This document shows, one piece after another, positions 8,049 through 16,744 of a stretch of DNA of 27,074 nt. The notes beneath the pieces were generated by a model. The model saw nothing but the letters and a program-made list of their open reading frames with translations, searched no databases and was not told the origin of the DNA. Made by a program: the position numbers and the translations under genes. This stretch comes from Akkermansiaceae bacterium UBA2367. Lineage in GTDB: Bacteria; Verrucomicrobiota; Verrucomicrobiia; Verrucomicrobiales; DEV007. Positions within the stretch are counted from its first letter, which is position 1. Each line of letters begins with the position of its first letter. Location: assembly GCA_002344525.1 (NCBI GenBank), contig DDTJ01000103.1, positions 1-27,074 of the forward strand. Reading direction: 5' to 3'.

Positions 8049-8158
8049 GTAGCATGGGCTTCCAGCCCATGCATCTTGGGGCGACGTGGAGGAGCGGGCG
8101 AAACTCGAATCTCTCTCGGTCGTCCGGGAGCGGGGCATGGGCTGGAAGCCCATGCTAC
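8049..8158. repeat. Dispersed palindromic element, copy 3
   Basis: A 110-bp element with ends running GTAGC...GCTAC and the GGGCTTCCAGCCC core inverted at the two ends, as in copy 1. The interior is the most diverged of the three but keeps GACGTGGAGGAGCGGGCG. Confidence 0.85.
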
Positions 8159-8208
8159 TTTCGCTGACGCGCGAATGTCCGCTCTCGGCTGTCAGGATTC
8201 GATTCATC

Positions 8209-9138
8209 TCAAACTCTCCTCTGCGAAAAATAGGTAAAAAGCGCCTCGGGAACGGGAGTCCTCGTATTCACAGGCACATAATCCGCCTGCATCTGGCCGC
8301 AGGCGAGTTCGATGGATTTCAGATGCGATTTGACCCGCTCCAGATACGAAGCCCGGATCGTGGAAGGATCGAGGTTGAGACGGCGGCCTTCGACTTCAAG
8401 ACACCGGAAGTCGTCGAACTTGTCGAAGGGGAAGGTCAGCTCCTCCTCGGCCATGAGGTGGAAGACGACGAGTTCGTGCCGCTTGAAGCGGAAATGGTGC
8501 AGGGCCTTCTTGATCGCCTCGGCGTCGTCGAAGAGGTCACTGACGATGACGACGAGTCCGCGCGAGGGGATGCGATCGGCGATCTCGTGGAAGGTCGCGG
8601 CGCAGCGGGTGTCGCGTCCGGGGAGGGTGCGGGCGAGTTCCTCCAAGACGGTGCGGACTTGGCTGGGCTTCGCGGTGGGGCGCAGGTAGGTGCGGATGCC
8701 CCCGTCGAAGGTGACGAGCCCGACGGCGTCCTGCTGGCGGATGAGGAGGTAGGCGAGGGCGGAGGCGAGGTAGCGGGCGTATTCGAATTTGGAGAGGCGC
8801 TCCCGCTCGCCGAGGCCGGCGGCGTGGTCTCCCGCGTAGGCCATCGAGCCGGAGGCATCGACGATCAGGGTGGCGCGGAGGTTCGTCTCCTCGATGTATT
8901 GCTTGATGTAGTAGCGGTCGCTCTTGCCATAGACCCGCCAGTCGAGATTGCGCAGGTCGTCGCCGGTGACGTATTGACGGTGCTCGGCGAACTCCACGGA
9001 GAAACCCTTGTGCGGGCTGGTATGGCGTCCGTTGACGGTGCCCTCCTTGGCGCTGCGGGCGAGGAATTCGAGCCGCCCGATCATGTGGATGATCTCGGGC
9101 GGGAGGAGCTCGCTGAACTGGGGCGGGGCTTCGGTCAT
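8209..9138 (-). CDS. DUF58 domain protein
   Basis: A 309-residue protein. The family signature GDDLRNLDWRVYGKSDRYYIKQYIEETN spans about 59-86, and LIVDASGSMAY gives a VWA-like DxSxS site at 94-98. No membrane helix is seen, so it is the soluble short form of the family. DUF58 proteins are normally encoded beside moxR and are thought to act as VWA-type adaptors between the MoxR ATPase and its targets. Here the gene lies 142 bases downstream of moxR and upstream of the BatA-like gene, the usual order. The start ATG at 9138 matches the typical N-terminus of short DUF58 proteins. Biochemical function is not established for the family. Confidence 0.93.
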   Translation of the reverse strand: MTEAPPQFSELLPPEIIHMIGRLEFLARSAKEGTVNGRHTSPHKGFSVEFAEHRQYVTGDDLRNLDWRVYGKSDRYYIKQYIEETNLRATLIVDASGSMAYAGDHAAGLGERERLSKFEYARYLASALAYLLIRQQDAVGLVTFDGGIRTYLRPTAKPSQVRTVLEELARTLPGRDTRCAATFHEIADRIPSRGLVVIVSDLFDDAEAIKKALHHFRFKRHELVVFHLMAEEELTFPFDKFDDFRCLEVEGRRLNLDPSTIRASYLERVKSHLKSIELACGQMQADYVPVNTRTPVPEALFTYFSQRRV

Positions 9139-9198
9139 GCGGCCAGGGGCGGGATTTGGAGGAATTTCGATAGGGACGACCGTGCGAGGCGAGGCGGG

Positions 9199-9220
9199 GA
9201 GAAATTCTCACGAATTTCTC
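9199..9220. promoter_or_regulatory. Perfect AT-rich palindrome between moxR and DUF58 genes
   Basis: GAGAAATT (9199-9206) and AATTTCTC (9213-9220) are perfect complements around a 6-base centre, in a GC-rich setting. It could be an operator or an RNA hairpin; there is no U-tract to make it a terminator. Confidence 0.4.
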
Positions 9221-9280
9221 TACCTTGGTGGAAGCTCGGTTCTGCGCTCACGTTTGGAAAGCGGGATGGCCGGCCCCTGA

Positions 9281-10318
<1,038 letters not shown>

Positions 10319-10498
10319 GGTGTTGTTGGGTGTGTGCGGGACGGGAAGGGGGAGAAATCCGCGATTCCCCGCCGCCTCGCACGAGGATACGCTGGAACCG
10401 TTCCCGCTGTCGAACGTGAAATTCGCGCGATGGCGTTTCCTTGCGCCGCCCGATGGGGCCACCCGGAAGGGTCATGGGAGCGCATCGACCTGGATTCT

Positions 10499-10519
10499 GG
10501 GGTTTGTCCGAAAAACCCC
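10499..10519. promoter_or_regulatory. Stem-loop in divergent moxR / membrane-protein gap
   Basis: GGGGTTT (10499-10505) and AAACCCC (10513-10519) form a perfect 7-bp stem with a 7-base loop, about 43 bases before the plus-strand start at 10562. No T-run follows. A regulatory role is only a guess. I found no strong promoter for either gene in this 243-base gap. Confidence 0.35.
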
Positions 10520-10561
10520 TTGCCCACCCGCTTGGCCCATGCAGAGATTACAACCTTTGTC

Positions 10562-11215
10562 ATGTCTGATTCATCCACCGACGCCGAAGACTGGAAAACC
10601 ATGTGGAGCTACGCCGGAAGGCTGGCCCTCTACGGTGTTTGGATGGCGTTGACGGTGGGGTTGGTCGCCATCGAGGGCATTCTGCGGGGTCCAGAGAGCC
10701 GCTACGGCGAAATCTCGGTGATCGAACTCTCCGAAACGGCCTTCCTCCTGCTGACGGCGGGGTTCTTTTTGGCTGCCGCTCGGGTGTCGGATCGCTGGAG
10801 GGCGCTGTGCCTCTCGTTCACGGTGGCCGCGACCATGGCCGCCGTCCGGGAGCAGGATGCGTATCTGGATCGTTACGTCTTCAATGGCACATGGCAGTGC
10901 ATCGTCGGCGCACTGGCGGTTTGGCTGACCGTGTATCTGCGACGCCACGGGCGTGGTTTGGCCAGCCAAGTGGTTTCCTTCGCCGAATCACGGGGCGCGG
11001 GGCTGCTGGCCGCCGGGTTTCTGATCGTATTCGTGTTTTCGCGCCTGTTGGGCGCCCGGGCCTTCTGGATGAGGGTCATGGGGGACGGCTACCAAGGTGT
11101 CGTGAAGAACATCGCGGAGGAGGGTACCGAACTGCTGGGCTATTCCCTGCTAACCGCCGCCGCGGTGGAAACTTGGATCCATCTGCGTAGACGGGTCCGG
11201 GCGGGCGGCGCTTGA
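10562..11215 (+). CDS. Unrecognised multi-pass membrane protein
   Basis: A 217-residue protein that I do not recognise. It has about six hydrophobic segments, near residues 21-40, 52-73, 82-95, 112-126, 145-163 and 190-205. Charged groups sit at the membrane edges: REQDAYLD at 96-103 and EEGTELLGY at 187-194. Such acidic residues close to helices are the only hint of an active or binding site. The start at 10562 was chosen because the long upstream in-frame extension is antisense to moxR; the ATG here is followed by a polar N-terminus and then the first helix. It is divergent from moxR across a 243-base gap and is followed after 36 bases by the hydrolase gene, so the two may be co-transcribed. 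Coding confidence is good; no function can be offered. Confidence 0.7.
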   Translation: MSDSSTDAEDWKTMWSYAGRLALYGVWMALTVGLVAIEGILRGPESRYGEISVIELSETAFLLLTAGFFLAAARVSDRWRALCLSFTVAATMAAVREQDAYLDRYVFNGTWQCIVGALAVWLTVYLRRHGRGLASQVVSFAESRGAGLLAAGFLIVFVFSRLLGARAFWMRVMGDGYQGVVKNIAEEGTELLGYSLLTAAAVETWIHLRRRVRAGGA

Positions 11216-11251
11216 CTTGACGGCAGGCGGACGGAGGCGGACTTCGTATCC

Positions 11252-12829
11252 ATGGCCTCCGACCCCACCCCCTTCCACCGAGCCGCCGTTTGGAGCCGAC
11301 GTTTCGCGTGGCTCCTCCTGACGACGGTCGGACGAATCCTCGCGGCGGTCCTTTTCCTTGTTTTCGGCGGGGCCATCCTCCTCGCCATCGTAGGCTTCGT
11401 GCTCGCGAAACGGCGCGGGCAGCTTTCCGTCTGGCACACCACGGTGCTGGAGGAGGAATTCACCGCCGCTTGCGGTGACACCTCCTTCGCCGACTACCTC
11501 GACCGCGAGGAACGGCTCTTCGCGGAGCTGGACCGACGTATCTACAGAGCGGTCGAGCCGGAGGCCTTGCAAGCGATCCAGCGCTACCGCAAGGGCGGCC
11601 CCGCCGATCCGACCGGCTACGCCAAAAATTGGAACCGCACCTTTGAGCTGAAGCCGGAGGGAAGCCCCCGGCGTGGCGTGCTCCTCCTCCACGGCATGTC
11701 CGACTCGCCCTACAGCCTCCGCGCCATCGGCGAGCGGCTCCATCGCGAGGGGGCGCACGTCGTCGGGCTGCGTCTGCCGGGGCACGGCACAGCTCCCTCC
11801 GGCTTGCTCGGGGTCCACCGCCGGGACATGGCGACGGCGGTCGCGCTGGCGATGCGCCATCTATGCGAGGCGGTGGGTGGGCGGCCCGTCCATCTCGTCG
11901 GCTACTCCAACGGCGGAGCCCTCGCAGTCCACTACGCGCTCAGGCGGATGGAGGACGCCTCCCTGCCCGCGGTGGACGGCATCGTCCTGATCTCCCCGGC
12001 CATCGGCGTTTCGACGATGGTCGGATTGACCGTCTGGCAGGGCCGCCTCGGGCACTGGCTCGGAATCCACAAGCTGGAGTGGAATTCCATCGCCGCCGAA
12101 TACGACCCCTACAAATACAACTCCTTCGCCGTCAATGCGGGCGACCAAGTGCGGCGGCTCACCGTCGAAATCGGGAGGCGTCTCGACCGGCTCGCGGGCG
12201 CGGGAGGGCTCGGGGAATTCCCGCCAGTGCTGGCTTTCCAGTCGGCGGTCGATGCCACCGTCTCGACCCCGGCGCTGATCGAGGGCCTGTTCTCCAAACT
12301 GCCCGCCGCAGGCCGCGAGCTGGTCCTCTTCGACCTGAACCGCGTCGGTCGGGTCGAGGAATTCCTCGCGAGGGACCCGAAGCGGGAGCTGACTGATCTC
12401 GTGCTTTCGTCGGACCATCCCTTCGCCGTGACCGTATTGGCCAATCGCGACGCGGCCAGCCTCGCCCTTGAGCAGCGGCACTACCCCAGCGACCGCAGCG
12501 GAAGGCAGGACAGCGACCCCGGCCTCGCCTGGCCCGAGGGGGTCTATTCCCTGTCCCATGTCTCCCTGCCTTTCTCCCCCGACGATCCGGTCTACGGGAG
12601 AAAGGCCGCGCCGGATCGCGAGGATCGCTGGTTCCAGATCGGGAACGTCGCCCTGCGCGGCGAGAAGGGGGTGCTCCGCATCCCGGCGGCGGACCAGCTC
12701 CGTTTGAGGTGGAATCCCTTCTACCCATGGCTGGAGGATCGCGTCGCCGCGTTTGTCTCCGGGAACGGGAGACTCCTGCACACCCACCGCGAGGACGGCG
12801 GCGGAGCAGAATCCAACAAGACCCGTTGA
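11252..12829 (+). CDS. Membrane-anchored alpha/beta hydrolase (serine esterase/lipase-like)
   Basis: A 525-residue protein with an N-terminal hydrophobic segment (about 18-52) that should anchor it in the membrane. The hydrolase core starts near 140: LLLHGMSDSPYSLR carries the oxyanion-hole HG motif, and LVGYSNGGALAVHYAL is the nucleophile elbow with Ser219 (GxSxG at 217-221). Asp334 (FQSAVDATVS) and His436 (YSLSHVSLPF) complete a plausible catalytic triad in the right order. At 525 residues it is longer than simple esterases, with extra sequence before the core and a large segment between Asp and His. Substrate is unknown; a lipid or ester in or near the membrane is a reasonable guess. The TGA stop at 12827-12829 lies inside the -35 element of the rpmH promoter. 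Confidence 0.88.
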   Translation: MASDPTPFHRAAVWSRRFAWLLLTTVGRILAAVLFLVFGGAILLAIVGFVLAKRRGQLSVWHTTVLEEEFTAACGDTSFADYLDREERLFAELDRRIYRAVEPEALQAIQRYRKGGPADPTGYAKNWNRTFELKPEGSPRRGVLLLHGMSDSPYSLRAIGERLHREGAHVVGLRLPGHGTAPSGLLGVHRRDMATAVALAMRHLCEAVGGRPVHLVGYSNGGALAVHYALRRMEDASLPAVDGIVLISPAIGVSTMVGLTVWQGRLGHWLGIHKLEWNSIAAEYDPYKYNSFAVNAGDQVRRLTVEIGRRLDRLAGAGGLGEFPPVLAFQSAVDATVSTPALIEGLFSKLPAAGRELVLFDLNRVGRVEEFLARDPKRELTDLVLSSDHPFAVTVLANRDAASLALEQRHYPSDRSGRQDSDPGLAWPEGVYSLSHVSLPFSPDDPVYGRKAAPDREDRWFQIGNVALRGEKGVLRIPAADQLRLRWNPFYPWLEDRVAAFVSGNGRLLHTHREDGGGAESNKTR

Positions 12830-12853
12830 CTTTTCCCAAGGGGAACGTATTTT
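12826..12853 (+). promoter_or_regulatory. Predicted sigma70-type promoter for rpmH cluster
   Basis: TTGACT at 12826-12831 and TATTTT at 12848-12853 are separated by 16 bases, close to the housekeeping consensus. Transcription would begin about 50 bases before rpmH. The -35 hexamer contains the stop codon of the upstream hydrolase gene. It is the best promoter match I found in the window. Confidence 0.65.
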
Positions 12854-12909
12854 CCCGGCCCTCCCCATGCCGGGAGCCTTTTCGGCAGCCACACGACTTA
12901 TCGGAACAG

Positions 12910-13092
12910 ATGAAACGGACTTACCAACCCTCGAAGCGCACCCGCAAGAACCAGCACGGGTTCCGCGCCCGCATGGCCACCAAGGCAGGCCGCGACATCA
13001 TCCGCCGCCGCCGCCAGAAAGGCCGCAAACGCCTCATTCCCAAGGGGGCGGAGATCCACTACAAGCGCCACACGGTTCAGCACGGGCAGTGA
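12910..13092 (+). CDS. rpmH: 50S ribosomal protein L34, with C-terminal extension
   Basis: A 60-residue protein. Residues 1-44 (MKRTYQPSKRTRKN...GFRARMATKAGR) are an almost textbook L34, the small basic protein of the large ribosomal subunit that binds 23S rRNA. Bacterial L34 usually ends near residues 44-46. Here the frame stays open for another 16 residues (KGAEIHYKRHTVQHGQ). The start is fixed by the conserved MKRTYQPS. No clear SD precedes it. It is the first gene of the conserved rpmH-rnpA-yidD-yidC-khpB cluster, with 60 bases before rnpA and a strong predicted promoter upstream. Confidence 0.97.
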   Translation: MKRTYQPSKRTRKNQHGFRARMATKAGRDIIRRRRQKGRKRLIPKGAEIHYKRHTVQHGQ

Positions 13093-13152
13093 TCCGCTGC
13101 TCCGCGAGCGGGTCCGCCGCCGTAGGCTCGACGACGATCCGGCGCCGGGAAG

Positions 13153-13518
13153 ATGAAGCTCCCCCGTTCCAGGAGGATCACCCAACGGGCCGATTTCCAA
13201 CGCGTGCGGACCTCGGGGCAGACGATCCAAGGCCGTTTCCTCGTGCTCGGCTACCTCGCCGACGCGACCCTCGCCGAGCCTTTCCGCCTCGGCATCATCA
13301 CCACCAAACGCCTCGGCAACGCCGTCGTACGCAACCGGGTGCGGCGGCGCATCCGCGGCGTGATGCAACGGACGGGGGAGCGCATCGCGCGGTCCCACTG
13401 GCTCGTGCTCATCGCCCGGGGCGCGGCGGCCGACGCAAGTTCGGCCCAGTTGGAAAAGGAGTGGACTTGGCTGATGTACCGGGTTCCGCTCGTGAACGCG
13501 GAGGCGCGAGGGAAATGA
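13153..13518 (+). CDS. rnpA: Ribonuclease P protein component
   Basis: A 121-residue basic protein that assists the RNase P RNA in removing tRNA 5' leaders. The family signature lies at about 50-68 (TTKRLGNAVVRNRVRRRIR) and contains the RNR motif at 60-62. The N-terminus LPRSRRITQRADFQRV is typical. GGGAAG just before the ATG may serve as a ribosome site. Its TGA overlaps the yidD start as ATGA, so the two are probably translationally coupled. The RNA subunit is not in this window. Confidence 0.95.
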   Translation: MKLPRSRRITQRADFQRVRTSGQTIQGRFLVLGYLADATLAEPFRLGIITTKRLGNAVVRNRVRRRIRGVMQRTGERIARSHWLVLIARGAAADASSAQLEKEWTWLMYRVPLVNAEARGK

Positions 13519-13856
13519 AGCGCATCCTCGTCTTCCTCGTCCGCGTCTACCAAGTCGCGATTTCGCCGCCGCTCCATTTCCTCTGCGGTCCGTTCGCCGG
13601 CTGCCGCTTCTTTCCGAGCTGCTCGCAGTATTACATCGACGCGGTCACGGTGAACGGCCCGCTGCGCGGTTCGTGGCAGGGGTTCAAACGCATCCTGCGC
13701 TGCAATCCTTGGGGCGGGCAGGGCTACGATCCCCCGCCCGGCTGGGAAGAATATGTGGCGAAACACCCCGAGGCGGCTTATAGAGGCCGCCGCCCTTGCG
13801 ACCTCCCGCACCACCATTCTGAGCCCCCAGTAACACCAGAAAGCCCATCGCCGTGA
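13515..13856 (+). CDS. yidD: Membrane protein insertion efficiency factor YidD
   Basis: A 113-residue protein. The family core is plain: VRVYQVAISPP, then CRFFPSCSQYYIDAV with paired Cys residues, and RILRCNPWGGQGYDPPP. YidD is a small membrane-associated protein with an amphipathic N-terminus that aids YidC/Sec insertion of inner-membrane proteins. The start overlaps the rnpA stop (ATGA), and its own stop overlaps the yidC start (GTGA). The last 35 or so residues are a poorly conserved polar tail, longer than in many homologues. Confidence 0.95.
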   Translation: MKRILVFLVRVYQVAISPPLHFLCGPFAGCRFFPSCSQYYIDAVTVNGPLRGSWQGFKRILRCNPWGGQGYDPPPGWEEYVAKHPEAAYRGRRPCDLPHHHSEPPVTPESPSP

Positions 13857-15778
13857 AAAACTTGGACCGCACCTCTTGGATCGGGGCCCTCGTCTGCTTC
13901 TCCCTCCTCATCGTCTGGGGCTGGTGGAGCACGAAAGAGGCCGCCAAGCACTCCGCCCAGCTCGCAGCCCAGCGCGCCGCCGAGGCGGCCAAGGCCCCCG
14001 CGACCGATCCCGCGTCCCCCTCCCCGGCGGAGGCGGCGTCGGCTGCCGCGACGACGCCCGAGTCCGCCGCCCCCGGCACCCCGGCCGTGGAGACCGCGAT
14101 CCTTGAGAACGACTTCGTCCGCCTCCACCTCACCAACGCCGGGGCCGGCATCCGCCGCGCGGAGATGAAGAAGCATCCCCGCCACCTCGGCGAACCCGAG
14201 CTGATCGCGATCAACGAGACCGCCGCCCATCCCGTCGCCGCCCTCTCCCCCGGACCGAAGCAATACGACACCTCGGTCTGGACCGTCGCCGCGACCAGCG
14301 CCACCGAGGTCGCCTACGAAACCACCACGCCCGACGGCCTGAAATGGCGCAAGACCATCCGCCTGCCGGGCGAGGGGGCCGACCCCTACGAGGCCATCGT
14401 GCTCCTCGAGGCGACGAACACGGGCCAAGCCCCCGTGGGTCTCGGCGGCCGCCACCTCTACGTCGGCAGCGCCACCCCCCTCCACCTCAACGAATGGTCC
14501 ATGCAGATCGGGAGCTACTGGATGGACAAGGACGGCGACTTCGAATACAAGACCGTCGACCACTTCGGCGGGAAGAAGATCCTCGGCCTCTTCGGCGGCA
14601 GCGAGAAGCCGCACGACGTCTTCACCGTCGGGGACCTGCATTGGGCCGGGGTCAACGACCAGTTCTTCACCACCATCGTGCGCCCCACCCAGCCCTACGC
14701 GGGCGAGGTCTGGATCGGCCGCTTCCCCGTCGTCGTCGAGGGCAAGGAGGCCGAGTCCCGGAAGAAACGCATGTTCGCCTCCGAAGCCGCCCTCAGCCTG
14801 CCGCAGGAGACCGTCGCCCCCGGCGCGACGGCGCAGGTGGAATTCGGCGTCTACCTCGGGCCGAAGGAATACTCCCGTCTCAAAGGGCTGGGCGACCGCC
14901 GCCAGCGCGTCATGCACTACGACGAGATCCCGATCTTCGGCTGGCTTTTCGGCTGGGCGATCAAGCCCATCGCCTCGCTCCTCATCGTCGGCCTCGTCCA
15001 CTTGAAAGGCTGGGCGGGCAACTACGGGCTCGCCATCATTCTCATCACCATTCTCATCCGCCTCCTCATCTGGCCCGTCTACGCGAAATCGGCGCGCACC
15101 ATGAAGCGCATGTCGAAGCTGACTCCGCTGATGAAGGAGATCCGGGAGAAGCACGCGGACAATCCCGAGAGGATGAACCGCGAGACCATGGAGCTCTACA
15201 GGACCTACGGGGTCAACCCCCTCGGCGGCTGCCTCCCCATGTTCATCCAGCTCCCCGTCTTCCTCGCCTTCTACCGCATGCTCTGGAGCGCGGTCGAGCT
15301 GCGGCACGAGTCCTTCCTCTGGGTGAAGGACCTCTCCATGCCCGACACCCTCCTCACGATCCCGGGGATCAACATCGACCTGAACCCCCTGCCCATCCTG
15401 ATGGGCGTGACGAGCTTCATCCAGATCGCGATCACCCCGAAGACGGGAGACAAGACGCAGCAGACGATCTTCATGCTGATGCCCTTCATCTTCCTCGTGA
15501 TCTGCTACAACTTCGCCGCCGCGCTCGCCCTCTACTGGACCGTCTCCAACGTGTTCTCCATCTTCCAGACTTGGATCATGAACAAGCTGCCCGAGCCCGA
15601 ACTGGTGAAGCGCAACGGCCCGGTGAAACGGGGTTTCATGCAGCGCATGGCCGAGCGGGCCGAGGCCGCTCAAAAAGCGAAGGCGGAGGGCGGTGCCCCC
15701 TCCGGTCCCGGCAGCCGCACGAAGATGCCCGGCGAGAAGGGCGACCGCCACACCAAGGGACGGAAGAAGCGCCGCTGA
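13853..15778 (+). CDS. yidC: Membrane protein insertase YidC
   Basis: A 641-residue protein with the Gram-negative architecture. There is one N-terminal membrane helix (about 8-23) and an Ala/Pro-rich linker. A large periplasmic beta domain spans about 80-345, followed by the conserved insertase core. In the core, AKSARTMKRMSKLTPLMKEIREKH and YGVNPLGGCLPMFIQLPVFLAFYRML are characteristic, followed by three further membrane segments and a basic C-terminal tail that could touch the ribosome. It inserts and folds inner-membrane proteins, alone or with SecYEG. The start codon is GTG at 13853, chosen for its GTGA overlap with yidD and the MKNLDRTSWIGA N-terminus. Confidence 0.97.
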   Translation: MKNLDRTSWIGALVCFSLLIVWGWWSTKEAAKHSAQLAAQRAAEAAKAPATDPASPSPAEAASAAATTPESAAPGTPAVETAILENDFVRLHLTNAGAGIRRAEMKKHPRHLGEPELIAINETAAHPVAALSPGPKQYDTSVWTVAATSATEVAYETTTPDGLKWRKTIRLPGEGADPYEAIVLLEATNTGQAPVGLGGRHLYVGSATPLHLNEWSMQIGSYWMDKDGDFEYKTVDHFGGKKILGLFGGSEKPHDVFTVGDLHWAGVNDQFFTTIVRPTQPYAGEVWIGRFPVVVEGKEAESRKKRMFASEAALSLPQETVAPGATAQVEFGVYLGPKEYSRLKGLGDRRQRVMHYDEIPIFGWLFGWAIKPIASLLIVGLVHLKGWAGNYGLAIILITILIRLLIWPVYAKSARTMKRMSKLTPLMKEIREKHADNPERMNRETMELYRTYGVNPLGGCLPMFIQLPVFLAFYRMLWSAVELRHESFLWVKDLSMPDTLLTIPGINIDLNPLPILMGVTSFIQIAITPKTGDKTQQTIFMLMPFIFLVICYNFAAALALYWTVSNVFSIFQTWIMNKLPEPELVKRNGPVKRGFMQRMAERAEAAQKAKAEGGAPSGPGSRTKMPGEKGDRHTKGRKKRR

Positions 15779-15832
15779 CCGCCGCCGCCGGGTGCTTCGG
15801 CGCACGCGCGGATGCGAAGTCCGTTTTTTAGG

Positions 15833-15861
15833 TTCCGTTTTCGCGGCGCATCCGGTATGCT
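15833..15861 (+). promoter_or_regulatory. Possible promoter before khpB
   Basis: TTCCGT at 15833-15838 and TATGCT at 15856-15861 are 17 bases apart. The -35 match is moderate. If it is used, transcription would start near 15868, beyond the ATG at 15857, which favours the khpB start at 15890. Confidence 0.35.
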
Positions 15862-15889
15862 CCACGACCGAACCCTCTTCACCCGCACG

Positions 15890-16348
15890 ATGGACCCTCT
15901 CGAAACCGCCCGGGAAACGCTCGACGCCATGCTCGGCTACCTCGGCTTCGCCGCCACGGTGTCGGCGGACCCGGAGAGTTCGGCCCTCCACGTCGCCTCG
16001 CACGACGGCAAACTCCTCATCGGTCCTCGCGGCGAACGCCTTGAGGAGATCACCCATCTCGTCAACCGCCTCCTCCTCGACAGGATCCCCGAGGCCCCCC
16101 GCGTCCACGTCGATATCGACAACTACCTCGCCTCCCGCGACTACCGCATGATCGAGGAGGTCGAGGAGGTCGCCGCCCGAGTCCTCGCCACGGGCAGGAC
16201 CATCAAGCTCGCCCCGATGAACTCCTACCAGCGGCGTCTCATCCACAACCATTTCAAGGATCATCCCTCCATCCGCACTTGGAGCCCCGAGGACACGGCC
16301 CGCCTCAAGCGCGTTTCGCTCTCCCCCCGGACCGCGCCGCAGGGGTGA
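15890..16348 (+). CDS. khpB: KH/R3H RNA-binding protein (KhpB/Jag-like)
   Basis: A 152-residue protein. The KH domain has its RNA-contact loop at 45-48 (LLIGPRGERLEEITHLVNRLL), and an R3H domain follows near 112-125 (NSYQRRLIHNHFKDHPSI), with the Arg-x3-His spacing of the fold. It lacks the N-terminal Jag_N domain of the Firmicutes protein, as is common elsewhere. KhpB proteins bind many RNAs and are encoded after yidC; in Gram-positives they influence cell elongation and division. Start options are 15812, 15857 and 15890. I chose MDPLETARETL at 15890 because homologues begin near there and a possible -10 element overlaps the 15857 codon. The gene starts 111 bases after yidC. Confidence 0.9.
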   Translation: MDPLETARETLDAMLGYLGFAATVSADPESSALHVASHDGKLLIGPRGERLEEITHLVNRLLLDRIPEAPRVHVDIDNYLASRDYRMIEEVEEVAARVLATGRTIKLAPMNSYQRRLIHNHFKDHPSIRTWSPEDTARLKRVSLSPRTAPQG

Positions 16349-16380
16349 ATTTGGGGACGGGGGCTCGCTTCCATAGGACT

Positions 16381-16477
16381 GGATCTGCGAAGATCTGCGG
16401 GCATCTGTGGCCATCTGCGTCAAAAAAGGAATGGGGAACGCAGATTTCCGCAGATGCCCGCGGATTGGCGCAGATGG
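16381..16477. repeat. 10-bp-periodic inverted repeat, copy 1
   Basis: The left arm (16381-16421) carries ATCTGYG four times, spaced exactly 10 bases. The right arm (about 16438-16477) carries the complementary series based on CGCAGAT at the same spacing. The arms can pair into a long imperfect hairpin with a loop of about 16 bases. Copy 2, at 16504-16600, has the same layout. Confidence 0.85.
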
Positions 16478-16503
16478 AGGAAAGGGGTTGCCTTCACCGG
16501 ACC

Positions 16504-16600
16504 GGATTTGCGAAGATTCGCGGCCATTTTCGGCCATTCGCGTCCGGAAAAGACGAGAAACGCGAATTTTCACGAATGGAACGCGAATTGTCGCGAATGG
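16504..16600. repeat. 10-bp-periodic inverted repeat, copy 2
   Basis: Arms at 16504-16544 and 16560-16600 have the same length and layout as copy 1. The core unit is drifted to ATTYGCG / CGCGAAT, again with about 10-base spacing. Arms keep their complementarity although the unit sequence differs from copy 1, which suggests selection on, or a copying mechanism based on, the folded form. Confidence 0.8.
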
Positions 16601-16744
16601 AAGAAGCTTTTCCGACGCTTCCAATTGCCTCTCCCAGTGAGAAATTTCTTGATTTTCGGCGATATTGGGGTAAGCCCACCCTCCGGCTTTTTGGAACCCC
16701 TTGGGGCCGGCTTTTCCTCCCCTGAACGCCCCCGAGCCGAAGCC

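Larger units (their letters stand above)
7753..8208. other. Gene-free interval packed with four repeat types
   Basis: This 456-base gap between the DUF58 and BatA-like genes holds a purine-rich GTGAAAAGT run, two short hairpins, a long AGTAAG-type inverted repeat and palindromic element copy 3, each listed separately. I see no gene in it. Transcription through it would yield several stable RNA hairpins. Confidence 0.75.
16349..16744. other. Gene-free interval holding two hairpin repeats
   Basis: There is no convincing gene in these 396 bases. The centre holds two long inverted repeats, listed separately. The right part has CCGGCTTTT twice (16683-16691 and 16707-16715) and the palindrome CCCCTTGGGG between them, just upstream of rpoZ. 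Short open frames here are translations of the repeats. Confidence 0.7.

Noticed and set aside
3616..8158. Complete insertion sequence
   Set aside because: The elements are about 110 bp, have no transposase frame, and no clear target duplication was seen.
10319..10462. Longer MoxR start at 10462
   Set aside because: The extra 48 residues are low-complexity and unlike the family; the start at 10318 fits the usual length.
10499..10519. Rho-independent terminator
   Set aside because: The stem lacks a following T-run on either strand and lies upstream of both divergent genes.
12826..13860. Replication origin next to rpmH-rnpA
   Set aside because: There is no dnaA, dnaN or parAB here and I saw no cluster of DnaA boxes.
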